From JAEUIG01 sp046349775 (GTDB taxonomy: Bacteria > Planctomycetota > Planctomycetia > Planctomycetales > Planctomycetaceae), in contig JAXMBS010000034.1 of the NCBI GenBank assembly GCA_046349775.1, positions 1-57,618 on the forward strand: a stretch of DNA of 57,618 nt, read 5' to 3'. Position 1 is the stretch's first letter. Each line of letters begins with the position of its first letter. The translations under genes and the position numbers were made by a program. Below, in pieces: positions 44,234-53,018 of the stretch. The notes beneath the pieces were generated by a model. That model searched no databases. It saw nothing but the letters and a program-made list of their open reading frames with translations, and had not been told where the DNA came from.

Positions 44234-45041
44234 ATGACTTCTGCGACGACATCCCCCCCAGGCGACCCCGCCGCCACGCGTGACCATCCGGAGACGTCGC
44301 CGCTGTCGATTCACGATATGACGGTGGCCTATCATCGCCGACCGGTGCTGTGGGACGTGGATTACATTGCGCCGGCAGGGAGACTGGTGGCGATCGTCGG
44401 GCCGAACGGCGCGGGCAAGAGCACGCTCATCAAGGCGGCCCTGGATCTGATTCCCAAGGTTTCCGGCGACGTCCGGGTCTTTGGCCGGCCGTACCGCGAG
44501 CAGCGTGCGCGAGTCGCGTACGTCCCCCAGCGAACCAGCGTCGACTGGGATTTTCCCGTCAGCGCGGCTGGACGTCGTCACCACCGGATTGTACCGGCGA
44601 ATCGGCTGGTTACGGCCGGTGACACGGCACTGGAGAAACCTCGCACTGTCGGCGGCGATCGCGTGGGACTGGCTGAGTACGCATCCCGCCAGATCAGCCA
44701 GTTGTCCGGCGGACAACAGCAGCGGGTCTTTCTGGCGCGTGCGCTTGGTGCAGCAGGCTGACCTGTATCTGATGGACGAACCATTTGCCGGCGTGGACGC
44801 GGCGACGGAACGAGCAATCGTCGCCCTGCTGCGCGAACTGCGATCCGCCGGCCAGACGGCGCTGGTCGTGCATCACGACCTGCCGACCGTCGCCGAATAC
44901 TTCGACGACGTGCTGCTGCTCAATATGCGACTCGTGGCGGCCGGGCCGGTGCGAGACGTGTTCACGGACGAGAACCTCCGCGCAACATACGGTGGCAAAC
45001 TTTCACTGCTGGACCAGGTCGGTCGGCACATGGCAAAGTAG
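44234..45041 (+). CDS. Metal ABC importer ATP-binding protein (frameshifted in this sequence)
   Basis: ATPase of the importer, about 268 residues when joined. Walker A AIVGPNGAGKST (about 54-65), Q-loop VPQRTSVDWDFPVS (a W-D-F pattern typical of Mn/Fe/Zn importers), signature LSGGQQQRVFLARAL, Walker B DLYLMDEPFAGVD and H-loop VVHHDLPTV are all present but spread over two frames, with shifts near 44568, 44640 and 44750. All functional motifs survive, so sequence error is more likely than decay. Sits between the binding protein and the first permease (50 bp), the ytgB position in the Chlamydia order. Confidence 0.9.
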
Positions 45042-45091
45042 TGGGCGGTGGATAGTGGACAATGGGTAGGAGAGGGGTCGGCGACTCATTG

Positions 45092-46576
45092 ATGACTTCC
45101 GCAGTGCAACGCGCGATGTGGACTCGGCGGTTTGCCGGCCAGGGCCGGCGGGTCGTGGTTGCTATGGCAGCGGTGTCGTTTCTGGTCGTTGGGGCCCGGT
45201 CAGGCAGCGCGGAGGACGTTGTGGCAGAACCGGGTGCCATCGAACGCCTCGAACGCGTGATCCTGCTGCGGGATCCGAACACGCGGACCGTGCTCCTGGG
45301 AACGGCGCTGCTGGGGGGCATGGCGGGAGTCGTCGGCGTGTTCATGCTGCTGCGGCGACGCTCTCTGGTGGGAGACGTCGTCGGACATGCTGCGCTGCCG
45401 GGCATTGCGGGCGGGTTTCTGCTCGCCGAACTGCTGCATCCCGGCGCCGGCAAATCGCTCCCTGTGCTGCTGACCGGTGCGTTCATCACGGGTCTGTGCG
45501 GAGCGATCTGCGTGACGCTGGTCGACCGCTACTCGCGCGTGAAATCCGACGCGGCGCTGGCGATCGTTCTGAGCACGTTTTACGGAGCCGGCGCGGTCCT
45601 CTTGAGCATCGTCCAGCGGACGTCATCCGGCGCGGCGGCCGGACTCGCCACGTATCTCAACGGCAAGACGGCGTCGCTGCTCGCAGCTGACGTATGGCTG
45701 TTTGCCGCGTCCGCGTTCCTGATCCTCGCGCTCACGCTGCTGCTGTTCAAGGAACTGACGCTGCTCTGCTTCGATGCAGAGTTCGCTGCCGCCAACGGCT
45801 GGCCGGTGTTCATTCTGGATGCGCTGCTGATCACACTGGTGGCGGCAGTGACAATCATCGGCATGCAGAGCGTGGGATTGCTGCTCGTGGTGGCGACGCT
45901 GATTACACCAGCCGCAGCCGCGCGATTCTGGACCGACGATCTGCGGCGGTTGTCGCTGCTGGCGTGCGGAATCGGGGCCGCCAGCGCCGTCATCGGGATC
46001 ACGCTGAGCGCTGCAATCCCGCGCGTCGCAGCCGGCGCGACGATCGTGCTGGTCGCGGGCGGCATCTTCGCCGTCAGCCTGCTGTTCGGCGCCCGTCGCG
46101 GCGTGCTGTGGCGACATTGGGAGCACCGTCAGCTGGAGCGGCGGATCGCCCGAGACGACCTGATTCGTGCCATTTATGAACAGTCGGAACGGCACGGCGA
46201 TCCGCTGGAATCGCAGCCGCCGGCCGTGTCATTGCCAGCCATCGAAGCGGTGCGGACGTGGTCGCCGCGGCTGGTGCACCGCCTGGTGCGGTGGGCGATC
46301 GGCGCCGGACTCGCGGCGCCGGTCGGACAGCAGGCGTTGCGACTGACCGGTGACGGCATCGCCGCGGGACGGCGACTGGTGCGGAATCACCGGCTGTGGG
46401 AGTTGTATCTCATTCAATACGCCGACATCGCGGCCGCGCACGTCGATCACACGGCGGACCTGATCGAACACGTTGTTGACCCCGAGATCGTCGGGGAGCT
46501 GGAGCAGATACTGGAGCAGCGCGACCGGCGAAACGAGGTGCCGGACAGTCCGCATGCGATTGTGGGCAGGACGTAG
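45092..46576 (+). CDS. Metal ABC importer permease fused to a C-terminal DtxR/MntR-like repressor domain
   Basis: A 494-residue protein in one uninterrupted frame. After a signal-like N-terminus, residues about 60-345 are an ABC-3 family permease (LLRRRSLVGDVVGHAALPGI, LDALLITLVAAVTIIGMQSV, LLLVVATLITPAAAARFW). From about 350 the chain matches a DtxR family regulator: helix-turn-helix part RDDLIRAIYEQSERHG ... LRLTGDGIAAGRRLVRNH, then the metal-binding/dimerisation helix HRLWELYLIQYADIA and DLIEHVVDPEIVGELEQIL. The H-x-x-x-E and D-x-x-E-H residues agree with primary and ancillary metal ligands of DtxR/MntR. Third gene of the operon, the same place as chlamydial ytgCR. The start may be 45062. 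Confidence 0.92.
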   Translation: MTSAVQRAMWTRRFAGQGRRVVVAMAAVSFLVVGARSGSAEDVVAEPGAIERLERVILLRDPNTRTVLLGTALLGGMAGVVGVFMLLRRRSLVGDVVGHAALPGIAGGFLLAELLHPGAGKSLPVLLTGAFITGLCGAICVTLVDRYSRVKSDAALAIVLSTFYGAGAVLLSIVQRTSSGAAAGLATYLNGKTASLLAADVWLFAASAFLILALTLLLFKELTLLCFDAEFAAANGWPVFILDALLITLVAAVTIIGMQSVGLLLVVATLITPAAAARFWTDDLRRLSLLACGIGAASAVIGITLSAAIPRVAAGATIVLVAGGIFAVSLLFGARRGVLWRHWEHRQLERRIARDDLIRAIYEQSERHGDPLESQPPAVSLPAIEAVRTWSPRLVHRLVRWAIGAGLAAPVGQQALRLTGDGIAAGRRLVRNHRLWELYLIQYADIAAAHVDHTADLIEHVVDPEIVGELEQILEQRDRRNEVPDSPHAIVGRT

Positions 46577-46643
46577 CGGGCAATGGGTGAGAATTGAATG
46601 CGTGTGAGCACTGAGCACGTGATTGTTGACCAAGAGTGACATC

Positions 46644-48067
46644 GTGACCTGGTTTACTGAACATCTGGCCGACATCAAGATCGCCGCGGCGGCGGCGGTG
46701 GCGGCGATGTCGTGCTGCGCTGCCGGGGACGTGGCTGGTGCTGCGCCCGGCAGAGCATGATGGGCGATGCGGCTGAGCCATACTGCGGCGCCAGGCATCA
46801 TTCTGGCTATGTTGTCCGTGGAAGCGGCGCGGCCGCCGGCTGGATCGAGCGGCTCGCCGCACCGGCAGAGCACGTCGCGCTCCTGGTCGGAGCAGTCGTC
46901 ATAGGCCTGTTGACGGCATTCATTACCGAGCTGGTGCAGAAGCTTGGCCGAGTCGAGAGCGGCGCGGCACTCGGCGTCGTGTTTACATCGTTTTTTGCGC
47001 TGGGCCTGTTCCTGCTGCGACTTCTGGCGGACCGCGCCCACATCGACCCCGAGTGCTTTCTCTTTGGACAACTGGAGAACGCCATCTGGGACGAAGGAAT
47101 TCCACGGGCCGTCTGGATCAATGGCGCCGTATTGATGATCAATCTCGTCGTCATGCTGCTGTGCTACAAGGAACTGCTGCTCTCCGCGTTCGATCCGGGA
47201 CTGGCGACGGCACAGGGGATCAATGCTCACGTCATGCATTACGGACTGATGGGAGCAACGGCCATGACCGTGGTGGCCGCATTTGAAAGCGTCGGCAGCA
47301 TCCTTGTCGTCGGTCTGTTGATCATCCCGGCGGCCACCGCACAACTGCTGACGACCCGGCTGCGGGCCATGCTGGTCGTAAGCGTCCTGCTGGCCGGAGT
47401 CAGCGGCGTGCTGGGACACGTCCTGGCGCGGACGCTGCCGCCGGTGATCCTGCCCCGGCTGGGGTTCCCCGGCATTGAGGACGTACAGACGTCCGGCATG
47501 GTGCCGGTCGTGGCCGCGTCGTTGTTCGTGGTTGCCTGGTTGTTCTCACCGCGTCAGGGGCTGCTCGGCACGCTGATCGCGCAGGTCCGGCTCACGATTC
47601 GCATTGCGGGCGACGACCTGCTCGGGCTGCTCTACCGTATGGAAGAGCGCCAACTGACCGAAGCGAGTGAACTCGCCCCCTCGCTCGTCGCGCAGCGACT
47701 GGGACTCGGACGCTGGCTCACCTGGCTGTCGCTCAGGAATCTGCAGCGTCACCGCCTGTTGATGCTGAACGGAGATGGTTGCCAACTCACCGACCGCGGC
47801 CGCACGAAGGCGCGTTCGCTCGTCCGGTCCCATCGCCTGTGGGAGAGTTACTTGCTGAAGCATTTTGCGCTGCCATCCGACCACCTGCATGCCGCTGCAC
47901 ATCGCGCCGAGCACTACATCGACGCCGAACTTCGCTCCGAGCTGGCTTCGGAGCTGGCCTCGCCGCCGCGGGACCCGCACGGTCGCGAAATCCCGCAACC
48001 GAACGACGACTCTGTCAAAAAGTCGTCGCGAAAATCCGGTCAGCAAACTCCGCCGCCTGCTCCGTAA
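46644..48067 (+). CDS. Second metal ABC importer permease, also with a DtxR/MntR-like C-terminal domain (N-terminal frameshifts)
   Basis: About 475 residues. It starts at a GTG (46644; TWFTEHLADIKIAAAAAV), then loses frame several times between 46705 and 46810 (GTWLVL, RQSMMGDA, LSHTAAPGIILAML). From about 46815 to the end it is clean: LLVGAVVIGLLTAFITELVQ, GSILVVGLLIIPAATAQLL. From about residue 322 follows DDLLGLLYRMEERQLTEASE, LTDRGRTKARSLVRSHRLWE and HAAAHRAEHYIDAELRSELA, ending RDPHGREIPQPNDDS, which matches the DtxR metal-binding domain including its usual RDPHG.PIP end. Ligand-type residues H-x-x-x-E and H-x-x-E-H are present. In Chlamydia the fourth-gene permease (YtgD) lacks this extension. 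Confidence 0.9.
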
Positions 48068-48095
48068 TCGCAGTCGCCGCCGTCGATCGTCCCTG

Positions 48096-48515
48096 ATGTT
48101 CGAATTCTTTGAGCACACCGCCGACGTCGGGTTCCGCGTGCAGGACGCAACGCTCGCAGGGGCACTGATTGACGCCGGCCGTGCACTGTCGTCTCTGATC
48201 GTGGAAAACCTCGACGAGATCCGGCCGGCGGAATCCGTCCGCATCCAGGTCCCCAACCCTCCCGGTGGCGAACTGGACTACCTGCTCTTCGATTGGCTCA
48301 CCGCGCTGTTGCAGGAATTCGAGTCGACCGGCCGCGTCTTCAGCCACTTCGAAGTCCATGTCGGCGACCACGGGATCGACGCCGAATGCCGCGGCGAAAC
48401 CCTCGACCCGCAGCGCCACCGGCTGGGCCACGAGGTCAAGGCGATCACGTATCACCAGCTCGAACTTCGGCCGACTCCCGACGGCTTCTCCGGTCAGGTC
48501 ATCGTCGACTTGTAG
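48096..48515 (+). CDS. Archease family protein
   Basis: A 139-residue archease, the small activator of RtcB-type RNA ligases. Visible: MFEFFEHTADVGFRVQDATL at the N-terminus (H-T-A-D metal/active site), LFDWLTALLQEFESTGRVF, and the end VKAITYHQLEL with FSGQVIVDL. Family length is normal. The ATG at 48096 is chosen since homology begins there. It lies 28 bp after the second permease, so it may be read with the importer, but no RtcB gene is in the window. A link to metal is possible, since RtcB and archease use divalent metals. Confidence 0.9.
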   Translation: MFEFFEHTADVGFRVQDATLAGALIDAGRALSSLIVENLDEIRPAESVRIQVPNPPGGELDYLLFDWLTALLQEFESTGRVFSHFEVHVGDHGIDAECRGETLDPQRHRLGHEVKAITYHQLELRPTPDGFSGQVIVDL

Positions 48516-48615
48516 CGCGTCGATGGCGGCTTGCCCGCTTCTTGACAAACCGCGGCAGGGCGTCCATCGTGGGTCGCGACCGACATCGCATCCTTGCCGC
48601 CTTGAGAGAGCCGCC

Positions 48616-49698
48616 ATGCGTTCGTATTCGTGCATCGCACTGCTGGCAATCGCCTGTTCCACGCTCGATGCCGGCGCAGCCGATGTGGTCACGCTCGCCG
48701 GAGCCGGTGAGCGACGCTGGTTCGGCGACGGTGGACCAGCCGTGTCCGCGGGCGTCGCCGAACCGTACGGTCTCGACATCGGAACTGATGGCGCGCTGTA
48801 CGTCTGCGAAACCGTCGGGCACGTCATTCGCCGCATCGACCTCAAGACGGGCAAGATCTCGACCGTCGTCGGCACGGGCATGCCCGGCAACGACGGCGAC
48901 GGCGGGCCCGCGACGTCCGCGCGGATCGATCAGCCGTACGAAGTCCGGTTCGACGCGGATGGAAATCTCTACTTTGTCGACATGACGCAGCACGTCGTGC
49001 GCCGCGTCGATGCCGCGACGAGAGTCATTACGACGATTGCCGGCAGCGGCGTCGAGGGCTTCAGCGGCGACGGAGGACCTGCGGTGGCCGCGCGCCTGAA
49101 TCGCCCGCATTCCATCTGTCTCGACGACTCCGGGCGGCTCTACATCTGCGACATCGGCAACCATCGGATTCGCAGCGTTGAACTGGCGACGGGCACGATC
49201 CGCACATTCGGCGGCAACGGGGAACGAACCGCCACCCCCGACGGCGCGCCGCTCGATGGAACACCGCTCAACGGACCGCGCGCGCTGGCCTTTGACGGTG
49301 ACCACAGTCTGTTCCTCGTCCTTCGGGAAGGGAACATGGTCTACCGCATCGATCTCGACTCGCGCACGCTGCACCATGTGGCCGGCACCGGCCGAAAAGG
49401 CTACTCCGGCGACGGCGGCGACGCGCGCCTCGCCGAATTCTTCGGTCCCAAAGGCATTGCCCTCGGGCCGACAGGGGACGTCTTCGTTGCCGATACTCAA
49501 AATCATGTGATTCGGGCGATACGCCGGGCTACGGGTGTCATCGAGACCGTGTTCGGCGACGGCCACGAGGGAGACGGCCCCGACGGTCCGCCGCGGCACT
49601 GTCGTTTGAATGATCCGCACGGGGTCGATGTCGGCCCGGATGGAACGGTCTACGTGGGGGACAGCGAGAATCACCGGGTACGTGCGGTGGCCCCTTGA
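48616..49698 (+). CDS. Secreted NHL-repeat beta-propeller protein
   Basis: A 360-residue protein with a signal peptide (MRSYSCIALLAIACSTLDAG). The rest is a propeller of NHL-type blades, each with a GDGGPA-like turn and a final IRRID or HRIRSVE strand: EPYGLDIGTDGALYVCETVG, GDGGPATSARIDQPYEVRFD, LNRPHSICLDDSGRLYICD, FFGPKGIALGPTGDVFVAD, LNDPHGVDVGPDGTVYVGD. Five to six blades are clear. Such proteins bind ligands or proteins outside the cell. GAGAG lies 5 bases before the ATG. It runs in the same direction as the archease gene, 100 bp away, and is probably independent. Confidence 0.88.
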   Translation: MRSYSCIALLAIACSTLDAGAADVVTLAGAGERRWFGDGGPAVSAGVAEPYGLDIGTDGALYVCETVGHVIRRIDLKTGKISTVVGTGMPGNDGDGGPATSARIDQPYEVRFDADGNLYFVDMTQHVVRRVDAATRVITTIAGSGVEGFSGDGGPAVAARLNRPHSICLDDSGRLYICDIGNHRIRSVELATGTIRTFGGNGERTATPDGAPLDGTPLNGPRALAFDGDHSLFLVLREGNMVYRIDLDSRTLHHVAGTGRKGYSGDGGDARLAEFFGPKGIALGPTGDVFVADTQNHVIRAIRRATGVIETVFGDGHEGDGPDGPPRHCRLNDPHGVDVGPDGTVYVGDSENHRVRAVAP

Positions 49699-50022
49699 GC
49701 AGTCCCCCGCCCCCTGGGCGAAATCGTGGACTGTGCCGGATTTACGGATTGCTCCGCGTCGCCATGTGGTGCAGAATCGTTGTGTCCGGCGGCTCGTGGC
49801 CCGCTCACGAGATCGGTCGGCGGCTCCGGCGGAATCGACGTCAGCCCGGATGCGGCCAGTGCCGATCTTCTCCGGGAGACGGGGGATTCCTGTTGCGGAT
49901 CCCGCACGCGCAGACGCCGGAACGAGCCTCGCCGGCCGCGACAGGGGGAGACGGCTTCCGCCACCTCCCCTGACATCAGACATTGTCCGGCCCGACCACA
50001 CCGGATCTTACGATCAATCGCC
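49699..50022. other. Intergenic region
   Basis: 324 bp between the NHL and PQQ propeller genes. An open frame runs through it in frame with the next gene, but its composition is non-coding in character and the signal peptide of that gene begins at 50023. I see no clear promoter, repeat or RNA. Confidence 0.5.
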
Positions 50023-51264
50023 ATGCTCCGAACGCTCACTCGTTGCTCCGTGTGCCGGCTCATGCTCGCATGCCTGACTGCTCTGTGCGTGGCGCAGACG
50101 GCGAGCGCCCAGCCGCGCGCCGTATTGCCTGCCAACCGGGACTTGTCCCGCTATGGATTGGAATTGCACTGGTGGGGGCAGGCCGTCATTGATCCCGGGC
50201 AGGATCAAGTGTCGAATGTGAACGTCGATGAAGACATCGTGTACCTGCAGTCCGACGACGGCATCGTCACGGCGTTCCAGGCGGAGTCGGGCAAAAAGCT
50301 GTGGGCCCAATTGTTGGGCTCCCCGTACAAGGTTCTGCTGCCGATGTCCACCAACGAGCGCGACGCGTTCGTTTGCAACGGACAGCAGTTGTTCGGCCTG
50401 AACAAATTCACCGGCGAGGTCGCGTGGGAGCTGAAGCTGCCGCATCAGCCGTCCACTTCGCCGGAAGCCGACAACGACCGGGTCTTTCTCGGCATGGTGG
50501 ATGGCAGCGTGTACTGCTACGACCTGGCGCGGATTCGCAAGCTGGCCGAGCAGGGCCGTTTGCCGCGGTGGAGCGCCAATGCGTATCAGTGGCGGCACAA
50601 GGCCGCACAGGAGATTACTTCGCCGCCGATTTCCAACGGCCAGACCGTGGTCTTCGGCAGCCTGAACGGCACCATCTACTCGGTCAAGACCTTGGACCAC
50701 CGGCTGGTCTTCCAGTTCGAAACCGACGAACCAATCCCCACTCCCATCGGCCGCGGCGCCGATTCGCTGTTCGTCGTCTCGGAAGACACGCGAATGTACT
50801 GCCTGAACCGCGAAAGCGGCCTGCGTCGCTGGACTTTTACAGCCGGGGTTCCGATCCGGACTGAACCGCGCGTGATCGGCGGCAGCGTGTACGTCGCGCC
50901 AGTCCGCGAGGGGCTGTATTGCCTCTCCGCGGCGGGCGGCACAATCAATTGGCACCAGTCTCGGGCTGCGGCCTTCCTGGCAGCGACCGACAACTATGTC
51001 TTTGCAGCGGACAGCCTGAACAATGTTCTGCTGCTCTCGCCCCAGGACGGCGGAGTCCTCGGCGAGCTGCCGTTGCGCGGCTACACGCAGCTGCTGCCGA
51101 ACGACCGCACAAACCGGCTGTTCATGTGCTCCTCCGATGGTCTCGTGATCTGTATCCGCGAGAAAGGACAGGAGTTCCCGCTGTATCACAAGTTCCCGGA
51201 ACGCCGTCCGATTCTGCCGGAACTGGCGGCCGACGAGAGCCCGGCCGAGTCCGCGAAGCAGTAG
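50023..51264 (+). CDS. Secreted PQQ-like (WD40/YVTN type) beta-propeller protein
   Basis: A 413-residue protein with signal peptide (about 10-29, VCRLMLACLTALCVAQTASA). Blades of the PQQ/quinoprotein type: DEDIVYLQSDDGIVTAFQAE with SGKKLWAQLLG, LFGLNKFTGEVAWELKLP, GSLNGTIYSVKTLDHRLVFQ, MYCLNRESGLRRWTF, VYVAPVREGLYCLSAAGG. No quinone-binding residues can be named, and most planctomycete relatives are scaffolds without known enzyme activity. The ATG at 50023 is selected because the signal peptide starts there. It is 67 bp upstream of the CoA-ligase gene. Confidence 0.88.
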   Translation: MLRTLTRCSVCRLMLACLTALCVAQTASAQPRAVLPANRDLSRYGLELHWWGQAVIDPGQDQVSNVNVDEDIVYLQSDDGIVTAFQAESGKKLWAQLLGSPYKVLLPMSTNERDAFVCNGQQLFGLNKFTGEVAWELKLPHQPSTSPEADNDRVFLGMVDGSVYCYDLARIRKLAEQGRLPRWSANAYQWRHKAAQEITSPPISNGQTVVFGSLNGTIYSVKTLDHRLVFQFETDEPIPTPIGRGADSLFVVSEDTRMYCLNRESGLRRWTFTAGVPIRTEPRVIGGSVYVAPVREGLYCLSAAGGTINWHQSRAAAFLAATDNYVFAADSLNNVLLLSPQDGGVLGELPLRGYTQLLPNDRTNRLFMCSSDGLVICIREKGQEFPLYHKFPERRPILPELAADESPAESAKQ

Positions 51265-51331
51265 TCCCCTGCAGCGATCGGCCATTCCACCGGACGCTGG
51301 GATCTCATTTCGCACGGATGGCGACGGATCG

Positions 51332-52636
51332 ATGACGCCCGACGCACCTGAACGGCTTCCCCGTGCCGCCATCGAGCAGCGTCAATTGACGCGCGTGGCG
51401 CGGCTCCTCGACGAGGTCGTCGCCCGGAATCCGTTCTGGCGGGCCAAGCTGCTCGCCGCCGGCTACCAGCCAGGCGGCGTCGCCTCGCTCGACGACTTCC
51501 GCGCGTTGCCGCTGACGTCCAAGCACGAACTGGTCGAGGACCAGAATGCCCACCCTCCGTACGGAACGAACCTGACGTATCCGCTGAGCCGCTACTGCCG
51601 GCTCCATCAGACTTCGGGCACGACCGGCAAGCCGATGCGCTGGCTTGATACGCCGGAAAGCTGGAACTGGCTGATGGGATGCTGGGCGCAAATCTATCGG
51701 ATCGTGGACCTGCGCCCAGACGACGTGCTGGCGTTTCCGTTTTCGTTCGGACCGTTCATCGGGTTCTGGGCGGCGTTCGACGGCGCGGTGCGGCTCGGCA
51801 ACCTGTGCCTGCCGATGGGGGGCATGAGCAGCGAAGCACGGCTGCAGATGATCGACGAACTGAATGCCACGGTCGTCTGCTGCACACCGACGTACGCGCT
51901 GCGGCTCGTTGAAGTGGCCGAATCGATCGGGATGGACCTCGCCGCAACGAAGGTCCGCATGCTGATCGTCGCCGGCGAGCCGGGGGGCAATATCCCGGAA
52001 GTCCGCCAGCGCATCGAACGGGGCTGGGGTGCCCGGCTGTTCGATCACTGGGGCATGACCGACATCACGTCGCTCGGCATCGAGCCGGAAGCCAATCCCG
52101 GCGGCCTGCTGATCCTCGAGACCGAATGCATCGCGGAGATCATCAACTCGGAGACCGGCGCACCCGTCCCCAAGGGAGAGCTGGGAGAGCTCGTCATCAC
52201 GAACCTCGGCCGTACGGGGATGCCGGTGATCCGCTATCGCACGGGCGACCTGGTTCGTGTTGCAACCAGCCCGTGCCGATCGGGGCTGGAACTGCTGCGG
52301 CTGGAAGGGGGCATTCTCGGGCGGGCGGACGACATGGTCACGATCCGCGGAAACAATGTGTTTCCGTCGAGCATCGAAGCCATCGTCCGCCAATTTCCGG
52401 AGGTCGTCGAGTACCGGATCGTCATCGAGCGCGTCCGGGCGATGCAGCATCTGCGGCTGGAGATTGAACCGGCCGCCACGCTCGATGCGGCGGCTCTGCA
52501 GGAACTCGTGGCCCGGATCGGCCGGTCAATGAAGGACCGCCTGAATTTTCAGGCCGAGATTCATTGTGTGGAGCCAGGCAGTCTGCCGCGGTTCGAGCTC
52601 AAGGCGCGGCGCGTCGTGCGGCGCGACCGCGAGTGA
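51332..52636 (+). CDS. PaaK-like phenylacetate-CoA ligase / AMP-forming acyl-CoA synthetase
   Basis: A 434-residue ANL-superfamily enzyme that would activate an aryl or acyl acid with ATP and CoA. Motifs: RLHQTSGTTGKPMRWLDTPE (P-loop, about 90), FPFSFGPFIGFWAAF in the substrate pocket, DHWGMTD, VIRYRTGDLVRV (about 290, ribose-binding aspartate) and GRADDMVTIRGNNVFPSSIE at the C-terminal hinge. The C-terminal domain ends LPRFELKARRVVRR, where the usual catalytic lysine region would lie. Length and architecture match PaaK rather than long-chain synthetases. Nothing nearby fixes the substrate. Confidence 0.9.
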   Translation: MTPDAPERLPRAAIEQRQLTRVARLLDEVVARNPFWRAKLLAAGYQPGGVASLDDFRALPLTSKHELVEDQNAHPPYGTNLTYPLSRYCRLHQTSGTTGKPMRWLDTPESWNWLMGCWAQIYRIVDLRPDDVLAFPFSFGPFIGFWAAFDGAVRLGNLCLPMGGMSSEARLQMIDELNATVVCCTPTYALRLVEVAESIGMDLAATKVRMLIVAGEPGGNIPEVRQRIERGWGARLFDHWGMTDITSLGIEPEANPGGLLILETECIAEIINSETGAPVPKGELGELVITNLGRTGMPVIRYRTGDLVRVATSPCRSGLELLRLEGGILGRADDMVTIRGNNVFPSSIEAIVRQFPEVVEYRIVIERVRAMQHLRLEIEPAATLDAAALQELVARIGRSMKDRLNFQAEIHCVEPGSLPRFELKARRVVRRDRE

Positions 52637-52673
52637 GCCCTGGAGAGTGCGCCGGACGGCAGGATTCGCGCGT

Positions 52674-53018
52674 TCAGACGAGATCACCCGGCGTTTTCTG
52701 TTCTCGGCTTTGGTTGCTCGGTGTACGCCGTCTCTTCTGCAACTCTTGCCACCCAACCGCAGGCAGGGCCGTCATTGCCCCCAGCCCCAGCAAACCCGCC
52801 CAACCAACCTGTAAGAGCCAGTCTACAGTCATGAACTCGCGGGCATGACGCACGGCATTTAATGTCGTGATCGCGACAACCGCCATACCGGTCAGCGGTG
52901 CAATGACGAGAAAGACCAGCACAATTTCCGCGTTGGATCGTGCGGACATCTTCTGTACGTCCGCCGACGCCCATCGCGAAATCCATCTCATGTCCAAGGG
53001 CGCCAGCGACTCGCTCAT
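52674..53018 (-). CDS. Small two-helix membrane protein coupled to the PQQ-propeller gene
   Basis: A 114-residue protein. Its ATG overlaps the TGA of the upstream PQQ gene (ATGA at 53015-53018), so it should be translated with it. A short soluble start (MSESLAPLDMRWISRWASAD) is followed by two transmembrane helices (about 32-50, IVLVFLVIAPLTGMAVVAI; about 68-88, WLLQVGWAGLLGLGAMTALP) and a charged tail. I know no family for it. It may anchor or assist the propeller protein. Confidence 0.6.
   Translation of the reverse strand: MSESLAPLDMRWISRWASADVQKMSARSNAEIVLVFLVIAPLTGMAVVAITTLNAVRHAREFMTVDWLLQVGWAGLLGLGAMTALPAVGWQELQKRRRTPSNQSREQKTPGDLV

Noticed and set aside
44234..48067. Programmed frameshifting in the importer ATPase and second permease
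   Set aside because: There are several shifts in both directions within short distances, without slippery heptamers or conserved downstream structures that I can see. Sequence error is simpler.
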